Origin: Marivita sp046591575
Lineage (GTDB): Bacteria > Pseudomonadota > Alphaproteobacteria > Rhodobacterales > Rhodobacteraceae
Direction: 5' to 3'
Length of the DNA stretch: 64,000 bases
NCBI RefSeq assembly: GCF_046591575.1
Contig: NZ_JBIQWA010000001.1
Span: forward strand, 620,001-684,000
A program made the translations under genes and the position numbers. This document shows, piece by piece, positions 44,071-51,458 of the stretch (positions are counted from its first letter, which is position 1; every line of letters begins with the position of its first letter). Under the pieces are notes generated by a model. It searched no databases. It saw nothing but the letters and a program-made list of their open reading frames with translations, and was not told the DNA's origin.

Positions 44071-44513
44071 TCTGAACCCGCAGATTCAAGTTTCACCCGC
44101 AATTCCCGCAACACGGGGATTGCCGCGCGCACTTTGGTGTCGCCCAATTCGGTCACCATCTCGTTGATCAGAGGTGTGATCGCCGCAATCGCCGCATCGC
44201 GCGCAGCAAGACCTGCAGGGCTGATTGACACTTGTTTACGTCGGGCATCGTCCCAATCGGGGCGAATGTGAACATATCCAGCCGCTTCGAGTTTTCCCAA
44301 GGTGTTGGTCATCGCCCCCCGTGTCACATGAAAAGACTTCGCCAGCTGCGCGGGTGTCCGTTCCGATGTGCCACGGGCCAGCTGATTCAGAACGGAAAAA
44401 TGCGAAATCTCCATTTTATTGGGCAATACACGGGTCAGCCTGTTCCGCAAAAGTTGATCTGCGGTCAGCAATTCGCTGAAAAGCGAAATGGCAAGGGGGC
44501 TGCTGTCACTCAT
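44067..44513 (-). CDS. MarR family transcriptional regulator
   Basis: This 148-residue protein has a winged helix-turn-helix: FSVLNQLARGTSERTPAQLA, then FHVTRGAMTNTLGKLEAAGY, then a wing with RPDWDDARRKQVSISPAG. MarR proteins bind palindromes as dimers and usually respond to small phenolic or oxidative signals. It is the last gene of comF - grxC - nitrilase - marR, with a four-base overlap with the nitrilase gene. It also overlaps the ubiG end by four bases. Its targets are not visible. Confidence 0.92.
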   Translation of the reverse strand: MSDSSPLAISLFSELLTADQLLRNRLTRVLPNKMEISHFSVLNQLARGTSERTPAQLAKSFHVTRGAMTNTLGKLEAAGYVHIRPDWDDARRKQVSISPAGLAARDAAIAAITPLINEMVTELGDTKVRAAIPVLRELRVKLESAGSD

Positions 44514-45343
44514 GCGGGTCCGCCAAAATCTCTATCATGCTGTAAAGACGGAATTTTCTTACGCGCATTCTCTACATCTGACATGTCGACGTCAACATAA
44601 TGCGCACCAAAGCGCTGTCCTGCGTCGATAAGCACCTCTCCCCAAGGTGAGATGGCCAAAGAGTGACCATGTGTTGTACGCGACCGGCCTTTGCTGCTGG
44701 GGTGCTGACCCATTTGCGCCGGGGCCAGAACATACGATCCCGTCTCGATCGCGCGTGCCCGCAACAAGGGTTCCCAATGCATCGGACCCGTCGCGTGTGA
44801 AAAAGCGGCAGGAACGGTCAGAATCCCCGCACCGGCCTGCGCCAGTTTGCGATAAAGATAGGCAAACCGGACATCATAGCAGATGCTCAACCCAACGGTT
44901 CCAAAGGATGTTTGGGCTACCACAGCTGTGTCACCCGGTTTGAACCCCGCGGATTCCCGATAGGTTTCGGTCTCTGATACCGCGACATCGAACATGTGAA
45001 TCTTGTCGTAACGGGCAGCAATTGACCCATCCGGTGCAATCAGGAAAGACCGGTTCAGAAATCGCGCCTCGGGCGGGTCGGCTTTCAGTGCCAAAGACCC
45101 AATCAACAGCCAAACACCAAGCCGAGCGGCATCGTCCCGCAACGCCGAAAGCGTCGGATCGTCCTGTTCCCTGTGGAGAACCGTACGCTGGTGTGATCGG
45201 CTATTGCTTAGGCAGTTGGTGACTTCGGGCGTCAAAATGAATTCCGCACCTTCAGCCGCCGCATCGCGCACAAGGTCGGACGTGACCCGCAGATTGTTTT
45301 GCGGATCATCCGACGATGTCAATTGAAGCAACGCCGCCCGCAT
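44510..45343 (-). CDS. Carbon-nitrogen hydrolase (Nit/omega-amidase family)
   Basis: This 277-residue nitrilase-superfamily protein has the catalytic triad Glu40 (LTPEVTN), Lys114 (RYDKIHMFD) and Cys155 (LSICYDVRF). The layout matches the Nit1/Nit2 group, which act on omega-amides or deaminated glutathione. Its position directly after glutaredoxin on the same strand (five-base gap) makes a glutathione-repair role attractive, but that is inference. It is cytoplasmic, with no signal peptide. Confidence 0.93.
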   Translation of the reverse strand: MRAALLQLTSSDDPQNNLRVTSDLVRDAAAEGAEFILTPEVTNCLSNSRSHQRTVLHREQDDPTLSALRDDAARLGVWLLIGSLALKADPPEARFLNRSFLIAPDGSIAARYDKIHMFDVAVSETETYRESAGFKPGDTAVVAQTSFGTVGLSICYDVRFAYLYRKLAQAGAGILTVPAAFSHATGPMHWEPLLRARAIETGSYVLAPAQMGQHPSSKGRSRTTHGHSLAISPWGEVLIDAGQRFGAHYVDVDMSDVENARKKIPSLQHDRDFGGPA

Positions 45344-45348
45344 GTGGC

Positions 45349-45606
45349 TCAGGCCGCCAGCAAAGGATCAAGCTTTCCAGCCCGCTCCAAGGCGTAAAGC
45401 TCGTCACAGCCACCGACATGGGTGTCTCCGACGAAAATCTGCGGCACCGTTCGTTTGCCATTCGCGCGCTGAATCATCTCTGGCTTGCGCTTTGGATTGG
45501 CAAGAACGTCGATTTCAGTGAAGGTCGCGCCCTTCTGCGTCAACAACCGCTTTGCCGCATGACAGAAACCACAAAGTGGCGAAGTGTAAATTTCGATATT
45601 TTGCAT
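45349..45606 (-). CDS. grxC: Glutaredoxin 3
   Basis: This 85-residue glutaredoxin has the redox motif CGFC at residues 12-15 (SPLCGFCHAAKRLL), the cis-proline TVPQIFVGD and the glutathione-binding GGCDELYALE. It reduces disulfides or mixed glutathione disulfides with glutathione. It follows comF by 30 bases and precedes the nitrilase gene on the same strand. Confidence 0.96.
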   Translation of the reverse strand: MQNIEIYTSPLCGFCHAAKRLLTQKGATFTEIDVLANPKRKPEMIQRANGKRTVPQIFVGDTHVGGCDELYALERAGKLDPLLAA

Positions 45607-45636
45607 GGCAGATCCCTTAACATGATTGTCTGGGAT

Positions 45637-46365
45637 TTAGGCTGCCTTTGCAACGCGTGCCAGAACCATGACACAAATCTCGCGGCTCTGTGCAGAATGA
45701 CAGGCCAATGAACAGGCCCCCAGCGTTGCGCCCGATGTCATGACATCATCAATCAAAAGAATGGGCCGGTCTTTCAGCAATGCCGATCTTTTTGGATTGG
45801 GCACGATAGAATCCGACAGTTCCGCAAACCGGTCAGCACGGTTTTTTCCGTCCAGCGATGCAGTCCGCCGTATGCGCAGCAACCCATCGGGACAATACAC
45901 CAGCTTACGACGCGCGGCAATCGCTTGGGCCAGCAAGGCCGACTGATTGTACTTGCGCTTCAACAGACGTGTCAGATGCAGCGGGACGGGGATCACAACG
46001 GTATCCGGAGCCAGTGGATTTGCGCCCGCACCGATCATCCAATCGGCGGCGGTTTTGACAATATCGTGCCGATCCCCGTGCTTCAGGGCCAAGACAAGCT
46101 TTCTGCCAACGCCCTCGTACCGAAGCGGAGCGCGTCCGCGCACCCAGGGCCTGCCAACACGCATGCAATCATCACATTGCACACGATCCTCGGATGTCCC
46201 CGGAAGGGGCACACCACAAAGATCACAGACCAGCCCCGTGATAAACGGCGTTTCCGCGAAACACGCCGCGCAAAGACCGTGATCCTGTTCAACAAGGCCC
46301 CCGCACGCAAGACAGCGCGGCGGATAAACCATACGCAAGGCCATTTGCAATCCAGCCTGCAGCAC
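45637..46365 (-). CDS. ComF family protein (double zinc finger, PRTase domain)
   Basis: This 242-residue protein has N-terminal zinc-finger cysteines (CLACGG, CAACF, CDLCG, CDDC) within the first 75 residues. A phosphoribosyltransferase-type domain ends in PILLIDDVMTSGATLGACS. ComF proteins support DNA uptake in competent bacteria. Whether this organism is competent cannot be told from the window. ATGs at 46365, 46344 and 46332 are possible starts. It is divergent, by 14 bases, from the methyltransferase-like gene. Confidence 0.93.
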   Translation of the reverse strand: MLQAGLQMALRMVYPPRCLACGGLVEQDHGLCAACFAETPFITGLVCDLCGVPLPGTSEDRVQCDDCMRVGRPWVRGRAPLRYEGVGRKLVLALKHGDRHDIVKTAADWMIGAGANPLAPDTVVIPVPLHLTRLLKRKYNQSALLAQAIAARRKLVYCPDGLLRIRRTASLDGKNRADRFAELSDSIVPNPKRSALLKDRPILLIDDVMTSGATLGACSLACHSAQSREICVMVLARVAKAA

Positions 46366-46379
46366 CCTATCTGCGCCTC

Positions 46380-47201
46380 ATGTCTGATACTCCTCAACTG
46401 ACCGATCGCAACGCGCTGACGGCGCACCGTGCTCGCGCGGCCAAAGACCCTGCGCTGTTTCTGCACGAAGAAGCGATGGCTGATATCGAGGATCGTCTGT
46501 CGCTGGTTAACAAAACGTTTAGCAACCCGGCGATCATCTCTCCTTTTCCACAGATGTGGCAGGCGCGCTTTCCCGATGCCCGTTTTATTCAGGACGATGA
46601 CATCCTGGATCTTGTCGAAGACAAACATGATCTGGTGATACACAGTCTTGCCCTGCATTGGGCGAATGATCCTGTCGGGCAGTTGATCCAGTGTCGCCGG
46701 GCGTTGCAGGCCGATGGGCTTTTGTTGGTCGTTACATTGGGCGGGCAAACCCTGCATGAATTGCGCGCCGCGTTGGGGCAGGCAGAGGTGGATGTCACCG
46801 GTGGTCTGTCCCCACGGGTTGCGCCGATGGGCGAAATCCGCGATCTTGGCGCATTGCTGCAGCGCGCCGGGCTGGCTTTGCCCGTCGCAGACAGCGCAAT
46901 GTTGACCACAACCTACGAAACACCCTTGCATCTGATGCGCGATCTTCGCGCGATGGGGGAAACCAATGCGCTTTCCGGGCGTCTACGCACCGCGATGAGG
47001 CGCGATCTGCTGATGCGCACCGTTGAAACCTATATCGACACCTATGGGCGCGACGATGGCCGAATCCCTGCCACGTTTGAACTGATCACGCTGACAGGAT
47101 GGGCACCGGATGCGTCACAGCCAAAGCCATTGCGCCCGGGATCAGCCTCACAAAGGCTGGCAGATGCATTGAAAACCGTCGAAACGCCTCTCAAAGATTG
47201 A
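46380..47201 (+). CDS. Methyltransferase-like protein (NDUFAF5/BioC type) lacking motif I
   Basis: This 273-residue protein resembles NDUFAF5-like methyltransferases in the second half: HDLVIHSLALHWANDPVGQL, ALQADGLLLVVTLGGQTLHE and the LRAMGETNAL segment. Where motif I (D/E-x-GxGxG) should stand, near residues 45-60, it reads FSNPAIISPFPQMWQ, with no glycine loop. SAM binding may therefore be altered or lost. The N-terminus (LTDRNALTAHRARAA) is family-like. Human NDUFAF5 modifies a complex I subunit; a similar role here is only suggested by resemblance. Confidence 0.75.
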   Translation: MSDTPQLTDRNALTAHRARAAKDPALFLHEEAMADIEDRLSLVNKTFSNPAIISPFPQMWQARFPDARFIQDDDILDLVEDKHDLVIHSLALHWANDPVGQLIQCRRALQADGLLLVVTLGGQTLHELRAALGQAEVDVTGGLSPRVAPMGEIRDLGALLQRAGLALPVADSAMLTTTYETPLHLMRDLRAMGETNALSGRLRTAMRRDLLMRTVETYIDTYGRDDGRIPATFELITLTGWAPDASQPKPLRPGSASQRLADALKTVETPLKD

Positions 47202-47256
47202 CCTGACCGGGATAGAGCTTAGGTAGCCCGAAAGATTGTTTAAGGACGAAGGCCTG

Positions 47257-48321
47257 ATGTTGGACGCCACAAAAACCGCGCAACGCCCGACCCACGCACC
47301 AACCGAGCATCCAAAGGTGCCGGCGGCACGGGTGGGTATCCTGTTGGCCAACCTGGGAACGCCGGATGATTACACGTACTGGCCAATGCGTCGGTATCTG
47401 AACGAGTTTCTGTCAGACCGGCGTGTCATCGACTACAGCCCATGGCTGTGGCAGCCGCTTTTGCAACTGATCATTCTGACGAAACGTCCGTTTAGTTCGG
47501 GCGAAGCGTACAAGTCGATCTGGAACGAAGAACAAGGCGAAAGCCCGTTGATGACGATCACCAAGGACCAGACGGCCAAAGTTACCGAAGCGATGAAAAA
47601 CCGCTATGGCGATCAGGTGATGGTTGATTTCTGCATGCGCTACGGCAATCCGTCGACGAAATCCAAGGTCCGCGAGATGGTCGAGGCAGGATGCCGCAAG
47701 ATCCTCTTTTTCCCGCTCTATCCGCACTATGCCGGAGCCACGTCGGCCACCGCCAATGATCAATTATTCCGCGCGCTGATGGAAGAAAAATGGCAACCAA
47801 CAGTTCGCACGGTCGACCCGTATTTTGAACATCCGCTCTATATCGAAGCATTGGCGCAGTCGATCGAGACAGCTTATTCCAAGATGGAAAAGCGCCCGGA
47901 TATCCTGGTGTGTTCGTACCACGGGGTGCCAAAGCGCTATCTGATGGAAGGCGATCCGTATCACTGCCAGTGCCAAAAGACGACGCGCCTGTTGAAAGAG
48001 CGGCTTGGCTGGGATGATTCCGAAATTGTGACGACCTTCCAGTCAAAATTCGGCCCTGAAGAATGGCTCAAGCCTTACACCGTCGAAGAAGTAGCGCGGC
48101 TTGCAGAGGAAGACGGGAAAAAGAACATCGCTGTCTGTGCGCCTGCCTTTTCAGCGGACTGTATCGAGACGCTGGAAGAGATCAATGAAGAGATCAAGGA
48201 AAGCTTTGAAGAGGCCGGCGGCGAGCATTTCACCTATATTCCGTGCCTGAACGACGATCCGGCGCATATCACTGCGCTGTCTGCCGTCATCGAAGAGAAC
48301 CTGAACGGGTGGCTTGATTAA
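47257..48321 (+). CDS. hemH: Ferrochelatase
   Basis: This 354-residue enzyme inserts iron into protoporphyrin IX, the last step of heme synthesis. It begins with an NLGTPDDYTYWPMRRYLNEF segment and has RYGNPSTKSKV, FPLYPHYAGATSAT, catalytic HGVP within CSYHGVPKRY, the QSKFGPEEWL segment and the PAFSADCIETLEEI glutamate helix. I start it at the ATG at 47257, with GAAGG five bases upstream; a TTG at 47236 is also in frame. A strong terminator follows. Other heme genes in the window are hemD and hemY. Confidence 0.97.
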   Translation: MLDATKTAQRPTHAPTEHPKVPAARVGILLANLGTPDDYTYWPMRRYLNEFLSDRRVIDYSPWLWQPLLQLIILTKRPFSSGEAYKSIWNEEQGESPLMTITKDQTAKVTEAMKNRYGDQVMVDFCMRYGNPSTKSKVREMVEAGCRKILFFPLYPHYAGATSATANDQLFRALMEEKWQPTVRTVDPYFEHPLYIEALAQSIETAYSKMEKRPDILVCSYHGVPKRYLMEGDPYHCQCQKTTRLLKERLGWDDSEIVTTFQSKFGPEEWLKPYTVEEVARLAEEDGKKNIAVCAPAFSADCIETLEEINEEIKESFEEAGGEHFTYIPCLNDDPAHITALSAVIEENLNGWLD

Positions 48322-48342
48322 ACGAAGCGGCCGGTTGCAATA

Positions 48343-48373
48343 AAAAAGGCGGTGCCAGAAGCACCGCCTTTTT
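48343..48373. terminator. Bidirectional terminator between hemH and the small protein gene
   Basis: AAAAAGGCGGTGC (48343-48355) pairs perfectly with GCACCGCCTTTTT (48361-48373) around loop CAGAA. The T/A tracts on both sides serve hemH on the plus strand and the small gene at 48396-48587 on the minus strand. Confidence 0.93.
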
Positions 48374-48395
48374 CAATTTCTTAACCCAAATTGGA

Positions 48396-48587
48396 TTAGT
48401 CAGCAGCTGCAGCAGCCAGAAGGACGATAAGGACCAACGGGATGATCAGACCTGCGGAAGAGGAGCTTGCCGCTGCTTCTTCAACAACGACGACTGGCTC
48501 CATCACCACATCATTTTTTGCGTAAGAACCGGCCATTGCTGTCGAAGCAGCACCAGCAAACGCAGCGGCGAGAACGAGTTTCTTCAT
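48396..48587 (-). CDS. Small exported protein with C-terminal hydrophobic segment (63 residues)
   Basis: This 63-residue protein has a classic signal peptide (MKKLVLAAAFAGAASTAMA, cleavage before GSYAK). A short acidic/valine stretch (MEPVVVVEEAAASSSS) and a hydrophobic C-terminal helix (GLIIPLVLIVLLAAAAAD) follow. Similar small proteins of unknown function appear in Rhodobacteraceae, as I recall. The ATG at 48587 has an ideal GGAGG six bases before it. It shares a bidirectional terminator with hemH. After processing it would be a roughly 44-residue membrane-tethered peptide. Confidence 0.8.
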   Translation of the reverse strand: MKKLVLAAAFAGAASTAMAGSYAKNDVVMEPVVVVEEAAASSSSAGLIIPLVLIVLLAAAAAD

Positions 48588-48737
48588 GTTAACCTCCAGA
48601 TAATTAGCGTGTCGGTCCACCATAAGGTATGACGCAACAAGCACCCAAGACTTACCTCGTAGGGCTTTGTAAGCAGCTTATGAAGGCAATTGCAAACCTA
48701 TCCTATCAAACGACTTTCCGGCGTTGCCGCTATGTCG

Positions 48738-49337
48738 TCAAATAAGCAACACCTGTGTGCCCACTTTTGCCAGCTCGTACAGTTCTTCGATATGTTCGTT
48801 GTAAAGGCCGATGCAGCCATTCGAAGAACGCCGTCCGATCTTGCGGGTGTCGTGCGTGCCGTGAATACGATAATACGTCCAGCTTAGGTGCAAGGACCGT
48901 GTGCCAAGCGGGTTATCCGGACCCGGAGGTACATAATCTGGCCATTCTGGATTGCGCTTTTTCATCGCCGGAGTTGGACGCCAATCCGGTTCCGGGTCTT
49001 TGAGGGTCACGCGCGTGCGACCGCGGCGTGTCAGATCTTCGCTAAGCGGCACCGAAGACGGGTACAAGCGATAGTCACCGCTTTCCATCCAGTAGTGCAA
49101 AGCGCGCGAATCGATATCAACCAAGATTGCTCCGTCTTTCAGGTTGCTGAAATACGGCCGCCAGTCGAGCGAGCGGAAACTTGATATGTTCCGGCGCACG
49201 ATCTGCGACAAATCGCGCTCGATCTCGACTGTTGACGCATCGTTCACGTCTTGCGCGACAGCCGGTGTGGCGATTGCCGCAGCCGATCCTGCCAGAAACG
49301 CGCGGCGATTAACGGAGAAACGCGTAGATTTTGCCAT
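48738..49337 (-). CDS. L,D-transpeptidase (YkuD/ErfK type), exported
   Basis: This 199-residue protein has a Tat-like signal (VNRRAFLAGS and a hydrophobic stretch, cleaved near AVAQD). The YkuD catalytic region is YYRIHGTHDTRKIGRRSSNG with His159, followed by Cys175 in GCIGLYN. It would make 3-3 cross-links or attach proteins to peptidoglycan in the periplasm. Residues next to the cysteine differ slightly from the usual SHGCIR pattern (SNGCIG). It stands alone on the minus strand, divergent from the CAP lipoprotein gene. Confidence 0.92.
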   Translation of the reverse strand: MAKSTRFSVNRRAFLAGSAAAIATPAVAQDVNDASTVEIERDLSQIVRRNISSFRSLDWRPYFSNLKDGAILVDIDSRALHYWMESGDYRLYPSSVPLSEDLTRRGRTRVTLKDPEPDWRPTPAMKKRNPEWPDYVPPGPDNPLGTRSLHLSWTYYRIHGTHDTRKIGRRSSNGCIGLYNEHIEELYELAKVGTQVLLI

Positions 49338-49513
49338 GTCGTTGGCCTCTTGATTACGAAAACAGGGTCTTTAGGGTCTCAATGAACATATGACCGGAAT
49401 GCCTCACTCGCAATTCAAAGGAATGTCAGACCGGCGAATCTTGGCCTTGTGTGTTTGATCCCACGCACCTGTGCGGCTAAGCGAAATATGAACCAGGATT
49501 TAGGTGACTGATC

Positions 49514-50068
49514 ATGAAGCGTTCGACATTTCTTTTGGGGGCAGCGGCCTTGGCATTAACAGCCTGTGCCGGGGCACCTGTCACACCGACGCTTGGTCCG
49601 GATGGAAAGCCACTTCCGCGCCTGTACCGGATTCGCGCAGGCGATACCGGACGCATTCAGTTTCGGATGCTCGACGCGCTGAACGCGTTGCGTCAGGCAT
49701 CCGGCGCGCCCGCTCTTGAACTGAATGCGCGGTTGAATGCAGCAGCCGCAACACACGCCCGCGACATGAGCGTTCAGAACCGCCCCTGGCATTTCGGGTC
49801 TGACGGGTCTTCCCCGATCACCCGTATCCAACGCGCAGGGTATTCTGGCCGCTTGGTGGGCGAAGCCATTTCCGAAACCTACGAAACAGAGCTGGAAACG
49901 CTTGGCGCATGGATGGAAACGCCCACGACGCGTGCTGTTCTGCTTGACCCGACGGGTCGGGATATGGGGTTTTCCTGGTTCCAGGAACCCAATGGAAAAA
50001 TCTGGTGGAACCTGATCGTCGGCGCACCGGGTGAAACCGGGTTTATCCCGGTCAACGCGCCGTCCTGA
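49514..50068 (+). CDS. CAP-domain (SCP-like) lipoprotein
   Basis: This 184-residue protein has a lipoprotein signal with lipobox LTAC (Cys18) and a CAP/SCP domain: LDALNALRQASGAPALELN, then NAAAATHARDMSVQN, then HFGSDGSSPITRIQRAGY and a final FSWFQEPNGKIWWNLIVG. CAP proteins bind lipids or peptides, or carry catalytic activity; the role here is unknown. It should be anchored in the outer or inner membrane facing the periplasm. It lies between two L,D-transpeptidase-fold genes, and is convergent with the second. Confidence 0.9.
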   Translation: MKRSTFLLGAAALALTACAGAPVTPTLGPDGKPLPRLYRIRAGDTGRIQFRMLDALNALRQASGAPALELNARLNAAAATHARDMSVQNRPWHFGSDGSSPITRIQRAGYSGRLVGEAISETYETELETLGAWMETPTTRAVLLDPTGRDMGFSWFQEPNGKIWWNLIVGAPGETGFIPVNAPS

Positions 50069-50098
50069 TCCGTGATTTCCCTAAAAATTTGACCTGAT

Positions 50099-50584
50099 TC
50101 AAGGGTTGATCGTGATCGGCGTGCCATTGCGCACCATCGAATAAATCTCGCGCATCTCGCGATTTGTGACCGCGATACAGCCCCACGTCCAATCCCGACC
50201 ACCCTTGCGATTCTTCCATGGTCGCCCATGGATAAAGATGTCGCCGCCGGGCGATTTTCCCATGGTACTGGCAATCTCTATGTCGCGCGGCCGGGGATAA
50301 TCTATACCAATCGATAAATAAAAACTGCTGTTTGGATTGCGCCGGTCAATAAGATACTCGCCTTCCGGCGTGCGCCCGTCACCCTCGACCTGTTTGTGAC
50401 CGACCGGCGCAAAGCCAAGACCGATATCATAGGATTTCAGCACTGCATCATGGTGCAGAAGATGCATTTTGCGTTCGCCCTTTTGAACCACCACGCGGGT
50501 GACCTCGGGGCCATCGTAGGTTGGGAACTTGCCGCAGGCCGTCAGCCCGACGAGAAGTGCCAGAAGACACAGAATTCGAAACAT
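50099..50584 (-). CDS. L,D-transpeptidase/carboxypeptidase-fold lipoprotein (YafK/DpaA-like)
   Basis: This 161-residue protein has a lipobox LTAC (Cys17) and a YkuD domain with His119 in IFIHGRPW and Cys136 in DWTWGCIAVTN. The DWTxGCIA(L/V)TN form is typical of the YafK/DpaA branch, some of which cut proteins off peptidoglycan rather than adding cross-links. It would act in the periplasm from a membrane anchor. It is 97 bases downstream of the sodium channel gene on the same strand. Confidence 0.9.
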   Translation of the reverse strand: MFRILCLLALLVGLTACGKFPTYDGPEVTRVVVQKGERKMHLLHHDAVLKSYDIGLGFAPVGHKQVEGDGRTPEGEYLIDRRNPNSSFYLSIGIDYPRPRDIEIASTMGKSPGGDIFIHGRPWKNRKGGRDWTWGCIAVTNREMREIYSMVRNGTPITINP

Positions 50585-50605
50585 TGATTACACACTGCCT
50601 GTGTT

Positions 50606-50676
50606 CGTTTTCGTTTGCCGATATTATTTTGAAAACAGTTTACACGAGTTTAGCAAGAATTGGAAAAACGAAAACG
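50606..50676. repeat. 11-base perfect inverted repeat with 49-base spacer
   Basis: CGTTTTCGTTT (50606-50616) and AAACGAAAACG (50666-50676) are exact inverted copies. They bracket the gap between the channel stop at 50682 and the transpeptidase start at 50584, in an A/T-rich stretch. Confidence 0.6.
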
Positions 50677-50681
50677 TGAAC

Positions 50682-51446
50682 TCAGCGCTCATTCAGCCGT
50701 TTTTCGATCGCTTCAAGCCTGTGCAACACCTCGTCACGGTAGGCATCCGTCTTTTCGTTTGATTCTTCCGCATGTGCGTCTTGCATGGAATTCACGATCA
50801 AACCGACCAAAAGGTTCACCACGGCAAAGGTGGTAACCATGATAAACGGCACGAAAAACGCCCAGGCCCAGGGATAAACCTCCATCACCGGACGCACGAT
50901 CCCCATAGACCAGGATTCCAGGGTCATGATCTGAAACAGCGAATAAGCCGATAGACCAAGCCCACCGAACCAGTCGGGGAATGTCGCTCCGAACAGTTTT
51001 GTCGCCATCACCGCGCCGATATAGAAAATCAACGCCATCAACAAAAACACGCTGCCCATCCCCGGCAACGCGGTGATAAACCCTTCGACCACCCGGCGCA
51101 GCCGCGGTGTGGCCGATATGACCCGCAGTACCCGGAGAATTCGCAGCGCCCGCAACACCGAGAACCCCTGCGTGGCTGGCACCAGGGCGATCCCCACGAT
51201 CACGAAATCAAAAAGGTTCCACCCACTTCGGAAAAACCGCCAACCCTGCGCAAACAGTTTCAGACCAATTTCAACGACAAAAATTGCAAGGCACAGCTGA
51301 TCCAGGAATATGATCAGCGGACCCGCCAAGGCCATCGCGGCGTCAGAGGTTTCCATACCCAGAAGCACGGCGTTGAACACAATCACGCCAATGATAAAAT
51401 TCGTCACCCACGGCTGTTCCAGAAATGACGCTACCTTGTTTCGCAT
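50682..51446 (-). CDS. Bacterial voltage-gated sodium channel (NavBac family)
   Basis: This 254-residue protein is one six-helix channel subunit; four would form a pore in the inner membrane. S4 carries arginines 99, 102, 105 and 108 (VLRALRILRVLRV). The pore loop is FQIMTLESWSMGI with selectivity filter TLESWSM at 175-181, the sodium-selective signature of NaChBac-type channels. The C-terminus is a charged coiled-coil (EVLHRLEAIEKRL), as in the family. Such channels are frequent in marine bacteria. No partner gene is evident. Confidence 0.95.
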   Translation of the reverse strand: MRNKVASFLEQPWVTNFIIGVIVFNAVLLGMETSDAAMALAGPLIIFLDQLCLAIFVVEIGLKLFAQGWRFFRSGWNLFDFVIVGIALVPATQGFSVLRALRILRVLRVISATPRLRRVVEGFITALPGMGSVFLLMALIFYIGAVMATKLFGATFPDWFGGLGLSAYSLFQIMTLESWSMGIVRPVMEVYPWAWAFFVPFIMVTTFAVVNLLVGLIVNSMQDAHAEESNEKTDAYRDEVLHRLEAIEKRLNER

Positions 51447-51458
51447 TCGCCTGCCTCT

